A stretch of DNA of 64,000 nucleotides from Metallyticus violacea (lineage: Eukaryota > Arthropoda > Insecta > Mantodea > Metallyticidae), in the NCBI GenBank assembly GCA_030762175.1, contig CM060834.1, forward strand, positions 66,569,501-66,633,500, written 5' to 3'. Under the pieces are notes generated by a model. That model saw only the letters and a program-made list of their open reading frames with translations. It had not been told where the DNA came from and did not search any database. Position numbers and translations under genes: made by a program. Positions 34,743 to 48,165 of this stretch are shown piece after piece; the stretch's first letter is position 1, and each line of letters begins with the position of its first letter.

Positions 34743-37700
34743 TGCGCAAAGAATCTCGAAAAGAAAAAAAATTGTTTTCGAAGTTTGGAAACTTCGTTAG
34801 AATCACTTTTTTTCCTTTCTTATTTAAGATTACTGGTTCTCTTTCATTATACTAGTTTGATAGCCTCAGAAAAGCATATTATGCGTAAAGAATCTCTAAA
34901 AGAAAAATTTTTTTTTTCGAAGTTTGGAAACTTCGTTAGAATCACTTTTTTCCGTTCTTATTTGAGATAACTGGTTCTCTTTCATTATACTAGTTTGATA
35001 GCCTCAGAAAAGCATAGGTATGCGCAAAGAATTTCGAAAAGAAAAAAATTTTTTTTCGAAGTTTGGAAACTTCGTTAGAATCACTTTTTTTCCATTCTTA
35101 TTTGAGATAACTGGTTCTCTTTCATTATACTAGTTTGATAGCCTCAGACAAGCATATTATGCGCAAAGAATCTCGAAAAGAAAAAATTTTTTTTCCGAAG
35201 TTTGGAAAGTTCCTTAGAATCACTTTTTTTCCGTTCTTATTTAAGATTACTGGTTCTCTTTCATTATACTAGTTTGATAGCCTCAGACAAGCATATTATG
35301 CGCAAAGAATTTCGAAAAGAAAAAAAATTTTTTTCGAAGATTGGAAACCTCGTTAGAATCACTTTTTTTCCGTTGTTATTTGAGATAACTGGTTCTCTTT
35401 CATTATACTAGTTTGATAGCCTCAGACAAGCATATTATGCGCAAAGAATCTCGAAAAGAAAAAAATTTTTTTTCGAAGTTTGGAAACTTCCTTAGAATCA
35501 CTTTTTTTCCGTTCTTATTTGTGATAACTGGTTCTCTTTCATTATACTACTTTGATAGCCTCAGAAAAGCATATTATGCGCAAAGAATCTCGAAAAGAAA
35601 AATATTTTTTTTCGAAGATTGGAAACCTCGTTAGAATCACTTATTTTCCGTTCTTATTTGAGATAACTGGTTCTCTTTCATTATACTAGTTTGATAGCCT
35701 CAGACAAGCATATTATGCGCAAAGAATCTCGAAAAGAAAAAAATTTTTTTTCGAAGTTTGGAAACTTCCTTAGAATCACTTTTTTTCCATTCTTATTTGA
35801 GATAACTTGTTCTCTTTCATTATACTTGTTTGATAGCCTTAGACAAGCATATTATGCGCAAAGAATCTCGAAAAGAAAAAAATTTTTTTTCGAAGTTTGG
35901 AAACTTCGTTAGAATCACTTTTTTTCCGTTCTTATTTAAGATTACTGGTTCTCTTTCATTATACTAGTTTGATAGCCTCAGACAAGCATATTATGCGCAA
36001 AGAATCTCGAAAAGAAAAAAATTTTTTTTCGAAGTTTTGAAAATTCGTTAGAATCACTTTTTTTCCGTTCTTATTTGAGATAACTTGTTCTCTTTCATTA
36101 TACTAGTTTGATAGCCTTAGACAAGCATATTATGCGCAAAGAATCTCGAAAAGAAAAAAAATTTTTTTCGAAGTTTGGAAACTTCGTTAGAATCACTTTT
36201 TTTCCGTTCTTATTTGAGATAACTGGTTCTCTTTCATTATACTAGTTTGATAGCCTCAGAAAAGCATATTATGCGCAAAGAATCTCGAAAAGAAAAAAAT
36301 TTTTTTTCGAAGATTGGAAACCTCGTTAGAATCACTTTTTTTCCGTTCTTATTTGAGATAACTGGTTCTCTTTCATTATACTAGTTTGATAGCCTCAGAC
36401 AAGCATATTATGCGCAAAGAATCTCGATAAGAAAAAAATTTTTTTTCGAAGTTTGGAAACTTCCTTAGAATCACTTTTTTTCCGTTCTTATTTGAGATAA
36501 CTTGTTCTCTTTCATTATACTAGTTTGATAGCGTTAGACAAGCATATTATGCGCAAAGAATCTCGAAAAGAAAAAAATTTTTTTTCGAAGTTTGAAAACT
36601 TCGTTAGAATCACTTTTTTTCCGTTCTTATTTGAGATAACTGGTTCTCTTTCATTATACTAGTTTGATAGCCTCAGAAAAGCATATTATGCGCAAAGAAT
36701 CTCGAAAAGAAAAAAATTTTTTTTCGAAGTTTGGAAACCTCCTTAGAATCACTTTTTTTCCATTCTTATTTGAGATAACTTGTTCTCTTTCATTATACTA
36801 GTTTGATAGCCTCAGACAAGCATATTATGCGCAAAGAATCTCGAAAAGAAAAAAATTTTTTTTCGAAGTTTGGAAACTTCGTTAGAATCACTTTTTTTCC
36901 GTTCTTATTTGAGATAACTTGTTCTCTTTCATTATACTTGTTTGATAGCCTTAGACAAGCATATTATGCGCAAATAATCTCGAAAAGAAAAAAATTTTTT
37001 TTCGAAGTTTGGAAACTTCGTTAGAATCACTTTTTTTCCGTTCTTATTTGAGATAACTTGTTCTCTTTCATTATACTAGTTTGATAGCCTTAGACAAGCA
37101 TATTATGCTCAAAGAATCTCGAAAAAAAAAAAAAAATTTTTTCGAAGTTTGGAAACTTCGTTAGGGTCACTTTTTTTCCGTTCTTATTTAAGATAACTTG
37201 TTCTCTTTCATTATACTAGTTTGATAGCCTGAGACAAGCATATTATGCGCATAGAATCTCGAAAAGAAAAAAATTTTTTTTCGAAGTTTGGAAACTTCGT
37301 TAAAATCACTTTTTTTCCGTTCTTATTTGAGATAACTGGTTCTCTTTCATTATACTAGTTTGATAGCCTCAGACAAGCATATTATGCGCAAAGAATCTCG
37401 AAAAGTAAAAAATTTTTTTTCGAAGTTTGGAAACTTCGTTAGAATCACTTTTTTTCCGTTCTTATTTGAGATAACTTGTTCTCTTTCATTATACTAATTT
37501 GATAGCCTCAGACAAGCATATTATGAGCAAAGAATCTCGAAAAGAAAAAAAATTTTTTTCGAAGTTTGGAAACTTCGTTAGAATCACTTTTTTTCCGTTC
37601 TTATTTAAGATTACTGGTTCTCTTTCATTATACTAGTTTGATAGCCTCAGACAAGCATATTATGCGCAAAGAATCTCGAAAAGAAAAAAATTTTTTTTCG

Positions 37701-40400
37701 AAGTTTGGAAACTTCCTTAGAATCACTTTTTTTCCATTCTTATTTGAGATTACTGTTTCTCTTTCATTATACTAGTTTGATAGCCTCAGAACAGCATATT
37801 ATGCGCAAAGAATCTCGAAAAGAAAAAAATTTTTTTTCCAAGTTAGGAAACTTCGTTAGAATCACTTTTTTTCCATTCTTATTTGAGATAACTTGTTCTC
37901 TTTCATTATACTTGTTTGATAGCCTGAGACAAGCATATTATGCGCAAAGAATCTCGAAAAGAAAAAAATTTTTTTTCGAAGTTTGGAAACTTCGTTAAAA
38001 TCACTTTTTTTCCGTTCTTATTTGAGATAACTTGTTCTCTTTCATTATACTAGTTTGATAGCCTTAGACAAGCATATTATGCGCAAAGAATCTCGAAAAG
38101 AAAAAAATTTTTTTTCGAAGTTTGGAAACTTCGTTAGAATCAATTTTTTTCCGTTCTTATTTGAGATAACTGGTTCTCATTCATTATACTAGTTTGATAG
38201 CCTCAGAAAAGCATATTATGCGCAAAGAATCTCGAAAAGAAAAAAATTTTTTTTCGAAGATTGGAAACCTCGTTAGAATCACTTTTTTTCCGTTCTTATT
38301 TGAGATAACTGGTTCTCTTTCATTATACTAGTTTGATAGCCTCAGACAAGCATATTATGCGCAAAGAATCTCGAAAAGAAAAAAAAATTTTTTCGAAGTT
38401 TGGAAACTTCCTTAGAATCACTTTTTTTCCATTCTTATTTGAGATAACTTGTTCTCTTTCATTATACTAGTTTGATAGCCTTAGACAAGCATATTATGCG
38501 CAAAGAATCTCGAAAAGAAAAAAAATTTTTTTCGAAGTTTGGAAACTTCGTTAGAATCACTTTTTTCCGTTCTTATTTAAGATAATTTGTTCTCTTTCAT
38601 TATACTAGTTTGATAGCCTTAGACAAGCATATTATGCGCAAAGAATCTCGAAAAGAAAAAAATTTTTTTTCGAAGTTTGGAAACTTCATTAGAATCACTT
38701 TTTTTCCGTTCTTATTTGAGATAACTGGTTCTCTTTCATTATACTAGTTTGAGAGCCTCAGAAAAGCATATTATGCGCAAAGAATCTCGAAAAGAAAAAA
38801 ATTTTTTTTCGAAGATTGGAAACCTCGTTAGAATCACTTTTTTTCCGTTCTTATTTGAGATAACTGGTTCTCTTTCATTATACTAGTTTGATAGCCTCAG
38901 ACAAGCATATTATGCGCAAAGAATCTCGAAAAGAAAAAAATTTTTTTTCGAAGTTTGGAAACTTCCTTAGAATCACTTTTTATCCATTCTTATTTGAGAT
39001 AACTTGTTCTCTTTCATTATACTAGTTTGATAGCCTTAGACAAGCATATTATGCGCAAAGAATCTCGAAAAGAAAAAAATTTTTTTTCGAAGTTTGGAAA
39101 CTTCGTTAGAATCACTTTTTTTCCGTTCTTATTTAAGATAACTTATTCTCTTTCATTATACTAGTTTGATATCCTGAGACAAGCATATTATGCGCAAAGA
39201 ATCTCGAAAAGAAAAAAAATTTTTTTCGAAGTTTGGAAACTTCGTTAGAATCACTTTTTTTCCGTTCTTATTTAAGATAACTTGTTCTCTTTCATTATAC
39301 TAGTTTGATAGCCTGAGACAAGCATATTATGCGCAAAGAATCTCGAAAAGAAAAAATTTTTTTTTCGAAGTTTGGAAACTTCGTTAGAATCACTTTTTTT
39401 CCGTTCTTATTTAAGATTACTGGTTCTCTTTCATTATACTAATTTGATAGCCTCAGAAAAGCATATTATGCGCAAAGAATCTCTAAAAGAAAAAATTTTT
39501 TTTTCGAAGTTTGGAAACTTCGTTAGAATCACTTTTTTTCCGTTCTTATTTGAGATAACTGGTTCTCTTTCATTATACTAGTTTGATAGCCTCAGAAAAG
39601 CATATTATGCGCAAAGAATCTCGAAAAGAAAAAAATTTTTTTTCGAATTTGGAAACCTCGTTTGAATCACTTTTTTTCCGTTCTTATTTGAGATAACTGG
39701 TTCTCTTTCATTATACTAGTTTGATAGCCTCAGACAAGCATATTATGCGCAAAGAATCTCGAAAAGAAAAAAAATTTTTTTCGAAGTTTGGAAACTTCCT
39801 TAGAATCACTTTTTTTCCATTCTTATTTGAGATAACTTGTTCTCTTTCATTATACTAGTTTGATAGCCTTAGACAAGCATATTATGCGCAAAGAATCTCG
39901 AAAAGAAAAAAATTTTTTTTCGAAGTTTGGAAACTTCGTTAGAATCACTTTTTTCCGTTCTTATTTAAGATAACTTGTTATCTTTCATTATACTAGTTTG
40001 ATAGCCTTAGACAAGCATATTATGCGCAAAGAATCTCGAAAAGAAAAAATTTTTTTTTCGAAGTTTGGAAACTTCGTTAGAATCACTTTTTTTCCGTTCT
40101 TATTTGAGATAACTGGTTCTCTTTCATTATACTGGTTTGATAGCCTCAAACAAGCATATTATGCGCAAAGAATCTCGAAAAGAAAAAAATTTTTTTTCGA
40201 AGTTTGGAAACTTCGTTAGAATCACTTTTTTTCCGTTCTTATTTGAGATAACTGGTTCTCTTTCATTATACTAGTTTGAGAGCCTCAGAAAAGCATATTA
40301 TGCGCAAAGAATCTCGAAAAGAAAAAAATTTTTTTTCGAAGATTGGAAAGCTCGTTAGAATCACTTTTTTTTCCGTTCTTATTTGAGATAACTGGTTCTC
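34743..40400 (+). repeat. Higher-order copy D3
   Basis: Right member of the pair with D2. It carries the ACTACTTTGATAG marker at 35552 (D2: 29852), a delta core at 36038 (30338), GCGCAAATAATC near 36968 (31268), GAACAGCATATT near 37789 (31671), and GATAACTTATTC near 39142 (33024). Private changes include TTATTTGTGATAAC near 35518 and TTAGGGTCAC near 37163. From about 39.33 kb it runs into the 19-monomer duplication. Confidence 0.83.
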
Positions 40401-41974
40401 TTTCATTATACTAGTTTGATAGCCTCAGACAAGCATATTATGCGCAAAGAATCTCGAAAAGAAAAAAATTTTTTTTCGAAGTTTGGAAACTTTCTTAGAA
40501 TCACTTTTTATCCATTCTTATTTGAGATAACTTGTTCTCTTTCATTATACTAGTTTGATAGCCTTAGACAAGCATATAATGCGCAAAGAATCTCGAAAAG
40601 AAAAAAATTTTTTTTCGAAGTTTGGAAACTTCCTTAGAATCACTTTTTTTCCATTCTTATTTGAGATAACTTGTTCTCTTTCATTATACTTGTTTGATAG
40701 CCTTAGACAAGCATATTATGCGCAAAGAATCTCGAAATGAAAAAAATTTTTTTTCGAAGTTAGGAAACTTCGTTAGAATCACTTTTTTTCCGTTCTTATT
40801 TAAGATTACTGGTTCTCTTTCATTATACTAGTTTGATAGCCTCAGACAAGCATATTATGCGCAAAGAATCTCGAAAAGAAAAAAATTTTTTTTCGAAGTT
40901 TTGAAAATTCGTTAGAATCACTTTTTTTCCGTTCTTATTTGAGATAACTTGTTCTCTTTCATTATACTAGTTTGATAGCCTTAGACAAGCATATTATGCG
41001 CAAAGAATCTCGAAAAGAAAAAAAATTTTTTTCGAAGTTTGGAAACTTCGTTAGAATCACTTTTTTTCCGTTCTTATTTGAGATAACTGGTTCTCTTTCA
41101 TTATACTAGTTTGATAGCCTCAGAAAAGCATATTATGCGCAAAGAATCTCGAAAAGAAAAAAATTTTTTTTCGAAGATTGGAAACCTCGTTAGAATCACT
41201 TTTTTTCCGTTCTTATTTGAGATAACTGGTTCTCTTTCATTATACTAGTTTGATAGCCTCAGACAAGCATATTATGCGCAAAGAATCTCGATAAGAAAAA
41301 AATTTTTTTTCGAAGTTTGGAAACTTCCTTAGAATCACTTTTTTTCCGTTCTTATTTGAGATAACTTGTTCTCTTTCATTATACTAGTTTGATAGCGTTA
41401 GACAAGCATATTATGCGCAAAGAATCTCGAAAAGAAAAAAATTTTTTTTCGAAGTTTGAAAACTTCGTTAGAATCACTTTTTTTCCGTTCTTATTTGAGA
41501 TAACTGGTTCTCTTTCATTATACTAGTTTGATAGCCTCAGAAAAGCATATTATGCGCAAAGAATCTCGAAAAGAAAAAAATTTTTTTTCGAAGTTTGGAA
41601 ACCTCCTTAGAATCACTTTTTTTCCATTCTTATTTGAGATAACTTGTTCTCTTTCATTATACTAGTTTGATAGCGTTAGACAAGCATATTATGCGCAAAG
41701 AATCTCGAAAAGAAAAAAATTTTTTTTCGAAGTTTGGAAACTTCCTTAGAATCACTTTTTTTCCATTCTTATTTGAGATAACTGGTTCTCTTTCATTATA
41801 CTAGTTTGATAGCCTCAGACAAGCATATTATGCGCAAAGAATCTCGAAAAGAAAAAAATTTTTTTTCGAAGTTTGGAAACTTCGTTAGAATCACTTTTTT
41901 TCCGTTCGTATTTGAGATAACTGGTTCTCTTTCATTATACTAGTTTGAGAGCCTCAGAAAAGCATATTATGCGC
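39335..41974 (+). repeat. 19-monomer tandem duplication, left copy
   Basis: A 2,640-bp unit. CTCTAAAAG (about 39480 and 42120), CTTGTTATCTTTC (about 39973 and 42613), ATACTGGTTTGATAG (about 40131 and 42772), TATAATGCGC (about 40574 and 43214), the delta core (40902 and 43541) and GCGTTAGAC (about 41394 and 44034) all recur. The left copy has a private CGAATTTGG with TTTGAATCAC near 39646-39665 and CGAAATGAAA near 40734. The last two or three monomers (about 41.66-41.97 kb) have no partner. Confidence 0.85.
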
Positions 41975-44295
41975 AAAGAATCTCGAAAAGAAAAAAATTT
42001 TTTTTCGAAGTTTGGAAACTTCGTTAGAATCACTTTTTTTCCGTTCTTATTTAAGATTACTGGTTCTCTTTCATTATACTAATTTGATAGCCTCAGAAAA
42101 GCATATTATGCGCAAAGAATCTCTAAAAGAAAAAATTTTTTTTTCGAAGTTTGGAAACTTCGTTAGAATCACTTTTTTTCCGTTCTTATTTGAGATAACT
42201 GGTTCTCTTTCATTATACTAGTTTGATAGCCTCAGAAAAGCATATTATGCGCAAAGAATCTCGAAAAGAAAAAAATTTTTTTTCGAAGATTGGAAACCTC
42301 GTTAGAATCACTTTTTTTCCGTTCTTATTTGAGATAACTGGTTCTCTTTCATTATACTAGTTTGATAGCCTCAGACAAGCATATTATGCGCAAAGAATCT
42401 CGAAAAGAAAAAAAATTTTTTTCGAAGTTTGGAAACTTCCTTAGAATCACTTTTTTTCCATTCTTATTTGAGATAACTTGTTCTCTTTCATTATACTAGT
42501 TTGATAGCCTTAGACAAGCATATTATGCGCAAAGAATCTCGAAAAGAAAAAAATTTTTTTTCGAAGTTTGGAAACTTCGTTAGAATCACTTTTTTCCGTT
42601 CTTATTTAAGATAACTTGTTATCTTTCATTATACTAGTTTGATAGCCTTAGACAAGCATATTATGCGCAAAGAATCTCGAAAAGAAAAAAATTTTTTTTC
42701 GAAGTTTGGAAACTTCGTTAGAATCACTTTTTTTCCGTTCTTATTTGAGATAACTGGTTCTCTTTCATTATACTGGTTTGATAGCCTCAAACAAGCATAT
42801 TATGCGCAAAGAATCTCGAAAAGAAAAAAATTTTTTTTCGAAGTTTGGAAACTTCGTTAGAATCACTTTTTTTCCGTTCTTATTTGTGATAACTGGTTCT
42901 CTTTCATTATACTAGTTTGAGAGCCTCAGAAAAGCATATTATGCGCAAAGAATCTCGAAAAGAAAAAAATTTTTTTTCGAAGATTGGAAAGCTCGTTAGA
43001 ATCACTTTTTTTCCGTTCTTATTTGAGATAACTGGTTCTCTTTCATTATACCAGTTTGATAGCCTCAGACAAGCATATTATGCGCAAAGAATCTCGAAAA
43101 GAAAAAAATTTTTTTTCGAAGTTTGGAAACTTCCTTAGAATCACTTTTTATCCATTCTTATTTGAGATAACTTGTTCTCTTTCATTATACTAGTTTGATA
43201 AGTTTAGACAAGCATATAATGCGCAAAGAATCTCGAAAAGAAAAAAATTTTTTTTCGAAGTTTGGAAACTTCCTTAGAATCACTTTTTTTCCATTCTTAT
43301 TTGAGATAACTTGTTCTCTTTCATTATACTTGTTTGATAGCCTTAGACAAGCATATTATGCGCAAAGAATCTCGAAAAGAAAAAAATTTTTTTTCGAAGT
43401 TTGGAAACTTCGTTAGAATCACTTTTTTCCGTTCTTATTTAAGATTACTGGTTCTCTTTCATTATACTAGTTTGATAGCCTCAGACAAGCATATTATGCG
43501 CAAAGAATCTCGAAAAGAAAAAAATTTTTTTTCGAAGTTTTGAAAATTCGTTAGAATCACTTTTTTTCCGTTCTTATTTGAGATAACTTGTTCTCTTTCA
43601 TTATACTAGTTTGATAGCCTTAGACAAGCATATTATGCGCAAAGAATCTCGAAAAGAAAAAAAATTTTTTTCGAAGTTTGGAAACTTCGTTAGAATCACT
43701 TTTTTTCCGTTCTTATTTGAGATAACTGGTTCTCTTTCATTATACTAGTTTGATAGCCTCAGAAAAGCATATTATGCGCAAAGAATCTCGAAAAGAAAAA
43801 AATTTTTTTTCGAAGATTGGAAACCTCGTTAGAATCACTTTTTTTCCGTTCTTATTTGAGATAACTGGTTCTCTTTCATTATACTAGTTTGATAGCCTCA
43901 GACAAGCATATTATGCGCAAAGAATCTCGATAAGAAAAAAATTTTTTTTCGAAGTTTGGAAACTTCCTTAGAATCACTTTTTTTCCGTTCTTATTTGAGA
44001 TAACTTGTTCTCTTTCATTATACTAGTTTGATAGCGTTAGACAAGCATATTATGCGCAAAGAATCTCGAAAAGAAAAAAATTTTTTTTCGAAGTTTGATA
44101 ACTTCGTTAGAATCACTTTTTTTCCGTTCTTATTTGAGATAACTGGTTCTCTTTCATTATACTAGTTTGATAGCCTCAGAAAAGCATATTATGCGCAAAG
44201 AATCTCGAAAAGAAAAAAATTTTTTTTCGAAGTTTGGAAACCTCCTTAGAATCACTTTTTTTCCATTCTTATTTGAGATAACTTGTTCTCTTTCA
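41975..44295 (+). repeat. 19-monomer tandem duplication, right copy
   Basis: Right copy of the 2,640-bp unit. Its private changes are TTATTTGTGATAAC (about 42883), TATACCAGTTTG (about 43048), TTGATAAGTTTAGAC (43195) and GTTTGATAACTTCG (about 44093). These are also found in the copies at 58.9-60.2 kb and/or 62.1-64.0 kb, so this locus, or a close relative of it, was the donor for those later copies. Confidence 0.87.
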
Positions 44296-46389
44296 TTATA
44301 CTAGTTTGATAGCCTCAGACAAGCATATTATGCGCAAAGAATCTCGAAAAGAAAAAAATTTTTTTTCGAAGTTTGGAAACTTCGTTAGAATCACTTTTTT
44401 TCCGTTCTTATTTGAGATAACTTGTTCTCTTTCATTATACTTGTTTGATAGCCTTAGACAAGCATATTATGCGCAAATAATCTCGAAAAGAAAAAAATTT
44501 TTTTTCGAAGTTTGGAAACTTCGTTAGAATCACTTTTTTTCCGTTCTTATTTGAGATAACTTGTTCTCTTTCATTATACTACTTTGATAGCCTTAGACAA
44601 GCATATTATATGCAAAGAATCTCGAAAAAAAAAAAAAAATTTTTTCGAAGTTTGGAAACTTCGTTAGAATCACTTTTTTTCCGTTCTTATTTAAGATAAC
44701 TTGTTCTCTTTCATTATACTAGTTTGATAGCCTGAGACAAGCATATTATGCGCAAAGAATCTCGAAAAGAAAAAAATTTTTTTTCGAAGTTTGGAAACTT
44801 CGTTAAAATCACTTTTTTTCCGTTCTTATTTGAGATAACTGGTTCTCTTTCATTATACTAGTTTGATAGCCTCAGACAAGCATATTATGCGCAAAGAATC
44901 TCGAAAAGAAAAAAATTTTTTTTCGAAGTTTGGAAACTTCGTTAGAATCACTTTTTTTCCGTTCTTATTTGAGATAACTTGTTCTCTTTCATTATACTAA
45001 TTTGATAGCCTCAGACAAGCATATTATGAGCAAAGAATCTCGAAAAGAAAAAAAATTTTTTTCGAAGTTTGGAAACTTCGTTAGAATCACTTTTTTTCCG
45101 TTCTTATTTAAGATTACTGGTTCTCTTTCATTATACTAGTTTGATAGCCTCAGACAAGCATATTATGCGCAAAGAATCTCGAAAAGAAAAAAATTTTTTT
45201 TCGAAGTTTGGAAACTTCCTTAGAATCACTTTTTTTCCATTCTTATTTGAGATTACTGTTTCTCTTTCATTATACTAGTTTGATAGCCTCAGAAAAGCAT
45301 ATTATGCGCAAAGAATCTCGAAAAAAAAAAATTTTTTTTCCAAGTAAGGAAACTTCCTTAGAATCACTTTTTTTCCATTCTTATTTGAGATAACTTGTTC
45401 TCTTTCATTATACTTGTTTGATAGCCTGAGACAAGCATATTATGCGCAAAGAATCTCGAAAAGAAAAAAATTTTTTTTCGAAGTTTGGAAACTTCGTTAG
45501 AATCACTTTTTTTCCGTTCTTATTTGAGATAACTTGTTCTCTCTCATTATACTAGTTTGATAGCCTCAGACAAGCATATTATGCGCAAAGAATCTCGAAA
45601 AGAAAAAAATTTTTTTTCGAAGTTTGGAAACTTCGTTAGAATCACTTTTTTTCCGTTCTTATTTGAGATAACTTGTTCTCTTTCATTATACTAGTTTGAT
45701 AGCCTTAGACAAGCATATTATGCGCAAAGAATCTCGAAAAGAAAAAAAATTTTTTTCGAAGTTTGGAAACTTCGTTAGAATCAATTTTTTTCCGTTCTTA
45801 TTTGAGATAACTGGTTCTCATTCATTATACTAGTTTGATAGCCTCAGAAAAGCATATTATGCGCAAAGAATCTCGAAAAGAAAAAAATTTTTTTTCGAAG
45901 ATTGGAAACCTCGTTAGAATCACTTTTTTTCCGTTCTTATTTGAGATAACTGGTTCTCTTTCATTATACTAGTTTGATAGCCTCAGACAAGCATATTATG
46001 CGCAAAGAATCTCGAAAAGAAAAAAAAATTTTTTCGAAGTTTGGAAACTTCCTTAGAATCACTTTTTTTCCATTCTTATTTGAGATAACTTGTTCTCTTT
46101 CATTATACTAGTTTGATAGCCTTAGACAAGCATATTATGCGCAAAGAATCTCGAAAAGAAAAAAAATTTTTTTCGAAGTTTGGAAACTTCGTTAGAATCA
46201 CTTTTTTCCGTTCTTATTTAAGATAACTTGTTCTCTATCATTATACTAGTTTGATAGCCTTAGACAAGCATATTATGCGCAAAGAATCTGGAAAAGAAAA
46301 AAATTTTTTTTCGAAGTTTGGAAACTTCGTTAGAATCACTTTTTTTCCGTTTTTATTTGAGATAACTGGTTCTCTTTCATTATACTAGT
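44296..46389 (+). repeat. Satellite segment related to 36.8-38.7 kb
   Basis: Follows the D3 order at an offset of 7,503 bp (36803 and 44306; 37566 and 45069; 37705 and 45208). After about 45.5 kb the offset becomes about 7,641 bp, because one extra monomer is present. It contains a shortened GAAAAAAAAAA block near 45320 in which the spacer G is lost, TATTATATGCAAAG near 44608, and AATCTGGAAAAG near 46286. Confidence 0.75.
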
Positions 46390-48165
46390 TTGAGAGCCTC
46401 AGAAAAGCATATTATGCGCAAAGAATCTCGAAAAGAAAAAAATTTTTTTTCGAAGATTGGAAACCTCGTTAGAATCACTTTTTTTCCGTTCTTATTTGAG
46501 ATAACTGGTTCTCTTTCATTATACTAGTTTGATAGCCTCAGACAAGCATATTATGCGCAAAGAATCTCGAAAAGAAAAAAAATTTTTTTCGAAGTTTGGA
46601 AACTTCCTTAGAATCACTTTTTATCCATTCTTATTTGAGATAATTTGTTCTCTTTCATTATACTAGTTTGATAGCCTTAGACAAGCATATTATGCGCAAA
46701 GAATCTCGAAAAGAAAAAAATTTTTTTTCGAAGTTTGGAAACTTCGTTAGAATCACTTTCTTTCCGTTCTTATTTAAGATAACTTGTTCTCTTTCATTAT
46801 ACTAGTTTGATAGCCTGAGACAAGCATATTATGCGCAAAGAATCTCGAAAAGAAAAAAATTTTTTTTCGAAGTTTGGAAACTTCGTTAGAATCACTTTTT
46901 TTCCGTTCTTATTTAAGATAACTTGTTCTCTTTCATTATACTAGTTTGATAGCCTGAGACAAGCATATTATGCGCAAAGAATCTCGAAAAGAAAAAATTT
47001 TTTTTTCGAAGTTTGGAAACTTCGTTAGAATCACTTTTTTTCCGTTCTTATTTGAGATAACTGGTTCTCTTTCATTATACTAGTTTGAGAGCCTCAGAAA
47101 AGCATATTATGCGCAAAGAATCTCGAAAAGAAAAAAAAATTTTTTTTCGAAGTTTGGAAACTTCGTTAGAATCACTTTTTTTCCGTTCTTATTTAAGATT
47201 ACTGGTTCTCTTTCATTATACTAATTTGATAGCCTCAGAAAAGCATATTATGCGCAAAGAATCTCTAAAAGAAAAAATTTTTTTTTCGAAGTTTGGAAAC
47301 TTCGTTAGAATCACTTTTTTTCCGTTCTTATTTGAGATAACTGGTTCTCTTTCATTATACTAGTTTGATAGCCTCAGAAAAGCATATTATGCGCAAAGAA
47401 TCTCGAAAAGAAAAAAATTTTTTTTCGAAGATTGGAAACCTCGTTAGAATCACTTTTTTTCCGTTCTTATTTGAGATAACTGGTTCTCTTTCATTATACT
47501 AGTTTGATAGCCTCAGACAAGCATATTATGCGCAAAGAATCTCGAAAAGAAAAAAAATTTTTTTCGAAGTTTGGATACTTCCTTAGAATCACTTTTTTTC
47601 CATTCTTATTTGAGATAACTTGTTCTCTTTCATTATATTAGTTTGATAGCCTTAGACAAGCATATTATGCGCAAAGAATCTCGAAAAGAAAAAAATTTTT
47701 TTTCGAAGTTTGGAAACTTCGTTAGAATCACTTTTTTCCGTTCTTATTTAAGATAACTTGTTATCTTTCATTATACTAGTTTGATAGCCTTAGACAAGCA
47801 TATTATGCGCAAAGAATCTCGAAAAGAAAAAAATTTTTTTTCTAAGTTTGGAAACTTCGTTAGAATCACTTTTTTTCCGTTCTTATTTGAGATAACTGGT
47901 TCTCTTTCATTATACTGGTTTGATAGCCTCAGACAAGCATATTATGCGCAAAGAATCTCGAAAAGAAAAAAATTTTTTTTCGAAGTTTGGAAACTTCGTT
48001 AGAATCACTTTTTTTCCGTTCTTATTTGAGATAACTGGTTCTCTTTCATTATGCGCAAAGAATCTCGAAAAGAAAAAAATTTTTTTTCGAAGTTTGGAAA
48101 CTTCGTTAGAATCACTTTTTTTCCGTTCTTATTTAAGAATACTGGTTCTCTTTCATTATACTAGT
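46390..48165 (+). repeat. 13-monomer duplication, left copy
   Basis: A 1,776-bp unit. The run GAGAGCC gamma, beta with TTTTTATCC (about 46621 and 48397), CACTTTCTTTCCG (about 46755 and 48531), two GCCTGAGAC monomers, a GAGAGCC monomer with an A9T8 block (about 47121 and 48897), CTCTAAAAG and a gamma monomer recurs at +1,776 bp. Thirteen full monomers would give about 1,807 bp; the shortfall is the truncated monomer at 48051, which lies in the left copy. Confidence 0.85.
48030..48080 (+). other. 32-bp microhomology deletion fusing two monomers
   Basis: CTCTTTCATTATGCGCAAAG replaces the normal path from CATTATACTAG through TTGATAG to CATATTATGCGC. The two ATTAT words have been fused and about 32 bases lost, including ACTAGT and half of dyad I. 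The lesion is unique in the window. It changes the frame relation between neighbouring monomers and so creates the longest open frame here (47920-48303). Confidence 0.9.
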
